The position numbers and the translations under genes were made by a program. The notes under the pieces were generated by a model, which worked only from the letters and a program-made list of their open reading frames with translations, did not search any database and was not told the origin of the DNA. 64,000 nucleotides of DNA from JADLDB01 sp040752975 (GTDB lineage: Bacteria; Myxococcota; Myxococcia; Myxococcales; Myxococcaceae): assembly GCA_040752975.1 (NCBI GenBank), contig JBFMHF010000001.1, forward strand, positions 1-64,000, given 5' to 3'. This document shows positions 59,410-64,000 of the stretch, piece by piece. Every line of letters begins with the position of its first letter. Position 1 is the first letter of the stretch.

Positions 59410-60299
59410 GGCTGCGCCTCCAGGAAGCGGACCAGCTCGCGGGTCGACTCAGGCGCCGCTTCCAGCATCGGGAAGTGCCCACAGCGCGGGTAGATCACCA
59501 GCTTCGCGTTGGGGAGCTGCCGCACGAGCCGCTCGCCGATCGAGGGCGGCGTGACGATGTCCTCGCGTCCGAAGAGGAGCAGGGCAGGGACCTTGATCGA
59601 GGCGTACGTCTTCTCCACCTCGGTGAAGTTCATGCCGCGCACGGTGGCCAGCGCGGCGGCCTTCGTGCCGGGGCGGGCGAAGGCGACCTCGACGTCGTCG
59701 ACGAGCTGCTGCGTGACGACGGCCGGATCGTAGAAGCCCTGGGCTATCCGCTCGTCGGCGCGCTGGGAATAGAAGAGCGCGAAGAGCGCCTCGCCCACGC
59801 CCTTCGCGCGCGAGAGCTGGAACATCGACGGCAGCTGATCCTCGTAGACCCACGCGTCGTACAGGGCGACCTTCGTGACGCGGTCGGGGTACGCGAGCGC
59901 GAAGGCCAGCGCGACGGAGGAGCCCCAGGAGTGCGCGACGATCGCTGCGGGGCCGACGCCGCGCTCGTCGAGGAGCGCCTTCACCAACTTCGCCTGCGCC
60001 GCGGGCGAGTAGTCGGCGACCGGCCGATCGGTCCACCCGAAGCCGCGCAGATCGAGCGCGATCACCCGGTGCGTCTTCGAGAGCTCGGGGATCACCAGCG
60101 CCCAGTTCTCGATGGACGAGGCGAAGCCGTGGAGCAGCACCACCGGCGGCCCCTGGCCCACGTCGAGGTAGCGCACCCGCGTGCCTTCCACCTGCGCGAA
60201 GGTGGCCTTCTCCGGCTCGCCCGGCATGGGCCCGTTGTGGAAGGCGAGGCAGCCCGCCAGCGCCAGGAACAGGCCGCTCTGGACGAGCGCGCGGATCAC
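59406..60299 (-). CDS. Lipoprotein alpha/beta-hydrolase
   Basis: These 297 residues have lipobox LAGC (Cys17). Oxyanion segment PPVVLLHGFASSIENW, nucleophile AHSWGSS (Ser in AxSxG-like elbow), Asp in FGREDIVTPP and His in RCGHFPMLEA form the triad. It probably hydrolyses an ester at the cell surface or in the periplasm. The start GTG overlaps the stop of lipoprotein B (GTGA). Earlier in-frame starts run through lipoprotein B. Confidence 0.88.
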   Translation of the reverse strand: MIRALVQSGLFLALAGCLAFHNGPMPGEPEKATFAQVEGTRVRYLDVGQGPPVVLLHGFASSIENWALVIPELSKTHRVIALDLRGFGWTDRPVADYSPAAQAKLVKALLDERGVGPAAIVAHSWGSSVALAFALAYPDRVTKVALYDAWVYEDQLPSMFQLSRAKGVGEALFALFYSQRADERIAQGFYDPAVVTQQLVDDVEVAFARPGTKAAALATVRGMNFTEVEKTYASIKVPALLLFGREDIVTPPSIGERLVRQLPNAKLVIYPRCGHFPMLEAAPESTRELVRFLEAQP

Positions 60300-61294
60300 G
60301 GCGCCAGCCTCCGGACTTCCTTCGCGTTGGTGAACTCGGTGGAGGTCTCGTTGTCCTGCGATTGCACGGTGGCGACGGTGCCGAAGCACTCCGTCACCCA
60401 CTGGTAGGTGCGCAGCGTCAGCGTGGGAACGAAGTTGATGGTCCGGCTCATCACCGTTCGCACCCGCAGCGAACCGAAGGTGGCGTACGGCGTCTTCGCG
60501 TCGCCGACGCGGTCCACCTGCGCGGAATACGTCTCGCTCTGAATGCCGAGGACGACGCCGTTGAAGCGGCCGCTGACACTGGTGGTGGTGGACCAGGTGT
60601 CTCCCGCGCGCAGCGGAAACTGCAGCACCTTCACCCACGGGGCGTAGCGGACTCGGGTGGAGAAGAGATCGTCCGTGGTGCTCACCACCCCCTGAAGGTA
60701 CAGGCCGTCGCTCGTGGCGCCGAAGACGGCGAGCAGATCGGTCCCCTGGCCCAGCTCGGTGTAGTAGCCGGCGTCGGGGTACTCAGACTCGAACCAGGTG
60801 CCCTGAAGCGATCGCGTCTCCACCAGGCGGGAGGCGTCGCCGGAAAGCGGCCCCGAGAAGTCCCAGAAGCGGCCGCCGTCGGCCTGCGCCGTGCCCGCGG
60901 TGTCGAAGGTGGCCGAGCCGCTGGTGAGGAAGGTCGCGCGAAGGCCCGGCTGCAGGAAGATCTCGTTGCGCTGCACCACGCCGTCGCGGTTGGGCTGGCA
61001 GCCAACCGGCATGCCCGCGTCCGTGCCCGCGTCGGGCGTCCCGCCGTCTTCCTGGGCCCCGCCGCCGGTACCGCCGCCGGTACCGCCGCCTCCCCCCATG
61101 CCGCCACCGCCTCCGCCGGCGCCTCCGCCCAGGTCCCCACCGCCGCCTCCCACGCCTGCGTCCACTGGAGCGCAGGTGCCGTCGCTTCGGCATACCCCGC
61201 TGGCGCAGTCGGCGCCCACGCGGCAATCGACGGAGGGCCCGGGGCACGCCGCGAGGACGAGGGCGGCACCAGCGAAGAGACTCAGACGGCGCAC
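60296..61294 (-). CDS. Lipoprotein B with Gly-rich linker
   Basis: These 332 residues have lipobox LAAC (Cys17), a small Cys cluster (DCRVGADCASGVCRSDGTC) and a Gly-rich linker (about 48-78). The C-terminal 230 residues are homologous to lipoprotein A (56994-57824). The start GTG at 61294 follows GGAGGT by 7 nt, which fixes it against the longer open frame. Located between the MFS gene and the hydrolase. Confidence 0.82.
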   Translation of the reverse strand: MRRLSLFAGAALVLAACPGPSVDCRVGADCASGVCRSDGTCAPVDAGVGGGGGDLGGGAGGGGGGMGGGGGTGGGTGGGAQEDGGTPDAGTDAGMPVGCQPNRDGVVQRNEIFLQPGLRATFLTSGSATFDTAGTAQADGGRFWDFSGPLSGDASRLVETRSLQGTWFESEYPDAGYYTELGQGTDLLAVFGATSDGLYLQGVVSTTDDLFSTRVRYAPWVKVLQFPLRAGDTWSTTTSVSGRFNGVVLGIQSETYSAQVDRVGDAKTPYATFGSLRVRTVMSRTINFVPTLTLRTYQWVTECFGTVATVQSQDNETSTEFTNAKEVRRLAP

Positions 61295-61320
61295 TTTTCT
61301 ACCTCCGGGGAAGGGTGCCC

Positions 61321-62541
61321 TTACGCCGCCGCTCCGCCGAAATCCACCTGGGCTGCCGGGCGCGCGGCCCGCCGGCCCGTCTCCGCCAGCCTCAGCCCGG
61401 GAATGAGGATGAGCAGGTGCACCGCCGCCAGCACCACCAGCGCGAGGCTGAAGCCGCCGTGCTGCGCTGCAACACCGACGATCACCGGGAGCACGAAGCC
61501 GCCTGCCTGGCCCACCAGCATGAGCAGGCCGAGCGCGGCGCCCACGCGGGGCGCGCCGATGTACGGCAGCTCCAGCGGCAGGGCGAGGAGCAGGGGAGCG
61601 AATGCCCCGCCGCCGAGCGCCATGAGGCCGAGGAGGAAGAGCGAGCCGCCCGACGGCTGAATCGCCAGCAGTCCCAACGCGGTGCCGGCCACGAGCGAGC
61701 CGCCGATGATGAAGGGCTTGCGCAGGCCGAGGCGATCGGACCACTGAGGCCCGAGGAAGTTGCCCACCGCGGCCGCGAGGAGCCAGCCCGCCACCGCCAG
61801 CGCTGCGCGCGCCGGCGCCACGCCCGTCTCCACCAGCGCCCGGAAGAGGAGTCCCAGGAGCGCCAGGTAGCCGCCGAAGAGCAGGAAGTGCATCGCGGCG
61901 ACGCGGCGCAGCCCCGGGTGCTGCGTCAACTCCAGCACGTCCCGGATCGACGCGTGGCGGGACAGCGCCACCCGGTCCTTCAGCAGGGCGAGCCAGAGGG
62001 CGCCCGCCAGCGCCATCGCAGCCCCCGCCGCCTCCATCGCCCCGCGCCACCCGCCGAACGCCGGGGCCAGCACCGTGCGCGCAGTCAGCATCGTCACCGC
62101 GGTGCCCACCGTGTACGCGAGCAGCGCCAGCCCATTGGCGCGGCCCAGCCTCGCGAGCGGCACGTGCCCGGCCAGCGCCTTGGGGATCGCCGGGGCGACG
62201 AAGCCGATGTGCAGGCCGAACAGGAACATCATTACCGCGAGCGCGAGAGGACCGTTCGCCAGTGCACGCGAGGCACACGCGAGCGCGCCCACCAGCATCG
62301 CCACGCCAGCCACCCGCCGGGCGCCGAAGCGGTCGACGGCAGCTCCCCCGAAGGGCGAAGCGAGGGCGATCCCCAGCGGCGCGGCACCCCACACCACGCC
62401 GCCAATCGCGTGGGAAATGCCCAGTTCCTCAGCGATGGTGGGCATCAGCGGGGGCAAGAGACTCCAGCCGAGGCCTCCGCCGATCCCCTGAAGGGTGGCG
62501 CACAGCGCGGTGGTCAGGGCGGGCTTCGCGTCGTCGGCCAT
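61321..62541 (-). CDS. Major facilitator superfamily transporter
   Basis: These 406 residues form about 12 membrane helices. The motif between helices 2 and 3, SPFGGAAVDRFGARRV, is the MFS signature, and a related SDRLGLRKP is at the half-way repeat. The substrate is unknown; the operon suggests an organic acid or lipid breakdown product, or efflux. GAGGAAG precedes the ATG. It is the first gene of the minus-strand operon, with promoter at 62583-62611. Confidence 0.9.
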   Translation of the reverse strand: MADDAKPALTTALCATLQGIGGGLGWSLLPPLMPTIAEELGISHAIGGVVWGAAPLGIALASPFGGAAVDRFGARRVAGVAMLVGALACASRALANGPLALAVMMFLFGLHIGFVAPAIPKALAGHVPLARLGRANGLALLAYTVGTAVTMLTARTVLAPAFGGWRGAMEAAGAAMALAGALWLALLKDRVALSRHASIRDVLELTQHPGLRRVAAMHFLLFGGYLALLGLLFRALVETGVAPARAALAVAGWLLAAAVGNFLGPQWSDRLGLRKPFIIGGSLVAGTALGLLAIQPSGGSLFLLGLMALGGGAFAPLLLALPLELPYIGAPRVGAALGLLMLVGQAGGFVLPVIVGVAAQHGGFSLALVVLAAVHLLILIPGLRLAETGRRAARPAAQVDFGGAAA

Positions 62542-62555
62542 GGTCTTCCTCGAGA

Positions 62556-62569
62556 TTGTGCAGTTGCGA
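62556..62569. promoter_or_regulatory. Candidate PhaR-binding site 1 (operon side)
   Basis: TTGTGCAGTTGCGA contains the TGC-rich elements known for PhaR operators. It lies just downstream of the expected start of the minus-strand operon (near 62576), where a bound repressor would block elongation. Confidence 0.4.
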
Positions 62570-62582
62570 AAGACAGGGGCGG

Positions 62583-62611
62583 CTTATGCGCGAAGTCGGA
62601 GCCTCCGTCAA
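62583..62611 (-). promoter_or_regulatory. Promoter of the eight-gene minus-strand operon
   Basis: On the minus strand TTGACG (62606-62611, 5 of 6) and CATAAG (62583-62588, 4 of 6) have an ideal 17-nt spacer. It would drive the MFS gene and the downstream genes to phaC. Confidence 0.55.
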
Positions 62612-62620
62612 GCTCGGCTG

Positions 62621-62633
62621 TTGCGTTGCACAA
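62621..62633. promoter_or_regulatory. Candidate PhaR-binding site 2 (phaR side)
   Basis: TTGCGTTGCACAA shares TGCGyTGCACAA with site 3 in front of the phasin gene (one pyrimidine difference over 12 bp). It lies 23 nt before the phaR ATG and just upstream of the -35 of the divergent operon, suited to autoregulation. Confidence 0.5.
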
Positions 62634-62655
62634 GGGGTCGTGGGAGGGTGCCGGC

Positions 62656-63141
62656 ATGCTCGTGAAGAAATACGGAAATCGCCGCCTCTACGACACGGAG
62701 TCCAGCCGGTACATCACGCTGGAGGATCTGACCCAGCGGATCCGTGACGGCGCAGAGGTGAAGGTGGTCGACGCGAAGACGGGCGCCGATCTCACCCAGC
62801 CCACGCTGACGCAGATCATCATCGAAGGCCGGGGCGCCGACACGTTGCTGCCGGCGCCGCTCCTCCACCAGCTGATTCGCCTGGGAGACGACGTGCTGGC
62901 GGACTTCCTGGGGCGGTATGTCCAGGGCGCGCTCGAGCTCTACCTGCAGGCGAAGAAGACCAGCCACACCCTCATGCCCTTCAACCCCTTCGCCCAGCTC
63001 GCGTCCTTCATGTCGGGTGGCCAGGGCTTCGGCGGGTGGGGCCAGCCTCCGCCGGCGCCCCCGCCGCCGTCCTCCGATGTGGACAGCCTTCGCCGCGAGC
63101 TCGATGAGCTCAAGCGATCCCTCGGCAAGCGCCGGAAATGA
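62656..63141 (+). CDS. phaR: PHA synthesis repressor PhaR
   Basis: This 161-residue regulator binds both PHA polymer and DNA and represses phasin and PHA genes until polymer accumulates. N-terminal KKYGNRRLYDTESSRYITLEDL is the PHB/PHA accumulation regulator DNA-binding domain, the middle TQIIIEGRG leads to the accumulation domain, and a Pro-rich linker precedes a short coiled coil. The ATG at 62656 has GGGAGGG 8 nt upstream. The open frame further upstream is antisense to the MFS gene. Confidence 0.93.
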   Translation: MLVKKYGNRRLYDTESSRYITLEDLTQRIRDGAEVKVVDAKTGADLTQPTLTQIIIEGRGADTLLPAPLLHQLIRLGDDVLADFLGRYVQGALELYLQAKKTSHTLMPFNPFAQLASFMSGGQGFGGWGQPPPAPPPPSSDVDSLRRELDELKRSLGKRRK

Positions 63142-63152
63142 CGCCGAATTGG

Positions 63153-63164
63153 TGCGCTGCACAA
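63153..63164. promoter_or_regulatory. Candidate PhaR-binding site 3 (phasin side)
   Basis: TGCGCTGCACAA lies 8 nt upstream of the phasin -35 and matches site 2 at 11 of 12 positions. Further TGC-rich sequence (TGCTGCGGCTGCG) lies in the promoter spacer. Both fit known PhaR operators, which are TGC-rich. Confidence 0.5.
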
Positions 63165-63172
63165 ATTTCCGC

Positions 63173-63200
63173 TTGACCTCGTGCTGCGGCTGCGTAGATT
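63173..63200 (+). promoter_or_regulatory. Phasin promoter
   Basis: TTGACC (63173-63178, 5 of 6) and TAGATT (63195-63200, 4 of 6) with a 16-nt spacer lie 58-85 nt before the phasin ATG. It is flanked and overlapped by TGC-rich PhaR-like sequence. Confidence 0.6.
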
Positions 63201-63257
63201 GCGCGCGCTCCGGACGACTGGACGGCCGGATTTTTCGAGCAGGGAGAGGACAAGACA

Positions 63258-63536
63258 ATGGCTGAGACCAAGAGCGCGACTTCGCAGGTGCAGCAGGCAG
63301 TCCCTGGTGTGGAGTTCTGGAGGAAGGCCGTGGAAGAGCAGAACGCCCGCCTGGGCCAGATGTACGACGAGGCCGCGAAGGCCCACGCCAAGTGGATCGA
63401 GTTCGGCAACAACCAGCTCGACGAGATGACGGAGTTCGCCAAGACGGGCTTCAACTACGTCAACGAGCTGGCCGCCGACTTCCGCAAGCTGTCGCTGGAG
63501 AACACGAAGAAGGCGCTGGACTTCTACGCCCGCTGA
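63258..63536 (+). CDS. Phasin-like granule protein
   Basis: This encodes 92 residues, helical and amphipathic (GVEFWRKAVEEQNARLGQMYDEA, then LDEMTEFAKTGFNYVNELAADF). Composition and the position between phaR and a phaC gene support a PHA-granule surface protein that controls granule size. GGGAGAGG precedes the ATG. Confidence 0.82.
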   Translation: MAETKSATSQVQQAVPGVEFWRKAVEEQNARLGQMYDEAAKAHAKWIEFGNNQLDEMTEFAKTGFNYVNELAADFRKLSLENTKKALDFYAR

Positions 63537-63548
63537 AGAAGCGGGTTT
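63529..63548 (+). terminator. Weak hairpin at the end of the phasin gene
   Basis: CCCGCT (63529-63534) pairs with AGCGGG (63540-63545) around GAAGA and is followed by TTT. It overlaps the phasin stop codon. It may partly end transcription, so the abundant phasin is made in excess over the synthase downstream. Confidence 0.4.
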
Positions 63549-63648
63549 CCCCCGGAGAAGTTCACCCACTCGCTCGCCGCGGCTGCCTTCGCAAGAGGGT
63601 GGTCGCGGCGGGTGTCTTCGACAAGTCACCCGGAACGAGGAGTCCACC

Positions 63649-64000
63649 GTGCTGCAAGCGCCCGCCTCGCTGATGCCCACCCCTCGCTGCACCGTGCTGG
63701 AAGACGGCCCGGCCAGCCTGTACCGCTTCATCCCCCAGGACGAAGCCAGGCCGGTCGACGCCGCCCCGGTGCTGCTCGTCCCCTCGATGATCAACCGCTG
63801 GTACGTGCTCGATCTGCGCAAGGGCAGCTCGGTGGCCGAGTCCTTCGTTCAGGCCGGCCTCGACACCTGGTGCCTCGATTGGGGCGCCCCCGAGGCGCAC
63901 GATCGCTACTTCACCTGGCAGGAAGCGGTGGAGCGGCTCGACCGGATGATCCGCCGCGTGAAGCGGGAGACAGGCAAGAGCCGGGTGTCGGTGCTGGGCT
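63649..64000 (+). CDS. Second PHA synthase-like protein, 3' end missing
   Basis: The frame from GTG 63649 (AGGAG 8 nt upstream) is open to the window end, 117 residues. VLLVPSMINRWYVLDLRKGSSV and FVQAGLDTWCLDWGAPEA are close to the PhaC at 53792 (VPSLINRHYVLDLMPGKS, DVFCIDWGTPGDED). The last residues VSVLG are just before the expected GxCxGG box, which lies outside. Probably a class III-type PhaC or a related depolymerase-like hydrolase. Confidence 0.8.
   Translation, partial: MLQAPASLMPTPRCTVLEDGPASLYRFIPQDEARPVDAAPVLLVPSMINRWYVLDLRKGSSVAESFVQAGLDTWCLDWGAPEAHDRYFTWQEAVERLDRMIRRVKRETGKSRVSVLG

Overview
The window is high-GC bacterial chromosome. Its gene content points to a member of Myxococcota (Myxococcales-like): lipoproteins with Gly/Ser-rich or Asp-Ala-Gly repeat linkers after the lipobox, Pkn-type Ser/Thr kinases, an AgmX/PglI C-terminal domain protein, thrombospondin-3-like repeat lipoproteins, a CHASE2 cyclase and DUF1844. 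The genus cannot be fixed from the sequence alone. No rRNA, tRNA, CRISPR array, insertion sequence or prophage was found, so this looks like core chromosome rather than an island.

Layout. 1-2022 is the 3' part of a propeller-like lipoprotein gene. 2056-7487 is one-carbon metabolism: metF divergent from gcvT-gcvH-gcvP. 7518-16861 holds a kinase with a ribbon-helix-helix-like tail, truA, clpB, a DUF1844 operon, thiE and a class I amidotransferase. 16993-20451 is a 1152-residue lipoprotein with Ca-binding-type repeats, a VWA domain and a Cys-rich tail. 20491-25298 (minus strand) holds a response regulator with a degenerate GGDEF, a fatty acid desaturase, and dnaB behind rplI-rpsR-rpsF. 25621-30410 pairs an outer-membrane beta-barrel with a large hydrolase-like lipoprotein. 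30411-36211 holds acbP, a frameshifted membrane gene, mrp and two beta-oxidation genes. 36293-39155 holds a VapBC-like pair, a DUF362 protein and a zinc-finger membrane protein. 39471-44656 holds two acyl-CoA dehydrogenases, an AgmX/PglI domain protein, a lipoprotein and a KAS III-like enzyme. 44711-53767 holds an M1 peptidase, a coupled cassette of small membrane proteins (holin-like, DUF883-like, YtxH) and a CHASE2 cyclase.

53792-64000 is the most interesting part. Eight minus-strand genes run head to tail from 62541 to 53792 with gaps of at most 37 bp or short overlaps: MFS transporter, lipoprotein, lipoprotein alpha/beta-hydrolase, beta-barrel, a second lipoprotein paralogous to the first, a mini-PhaE, acyl-CoA ligase and class III-like PhaC. 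Divergent from it are phaR, a phasin and a second phaC that runs off the window. TGC-rich PhaR-like sites lie between the two arms and in front of the phasin.

The barrel plus hydrolase-lipoprotein pairing occurs twice (25621-30410 and 57829-60299) and the two barrels are related. My working reading is a surface lipid or ester-capturing system coupled to acyl activation and polyhydroxyalkanoate storage. That is inference from gene order and motifs. A second recurring pattern is TA-rich -10-like boxes 6-12 nt before start codons that lack a Shine-Dalgarno, which suggests many leaderless mRNAs.
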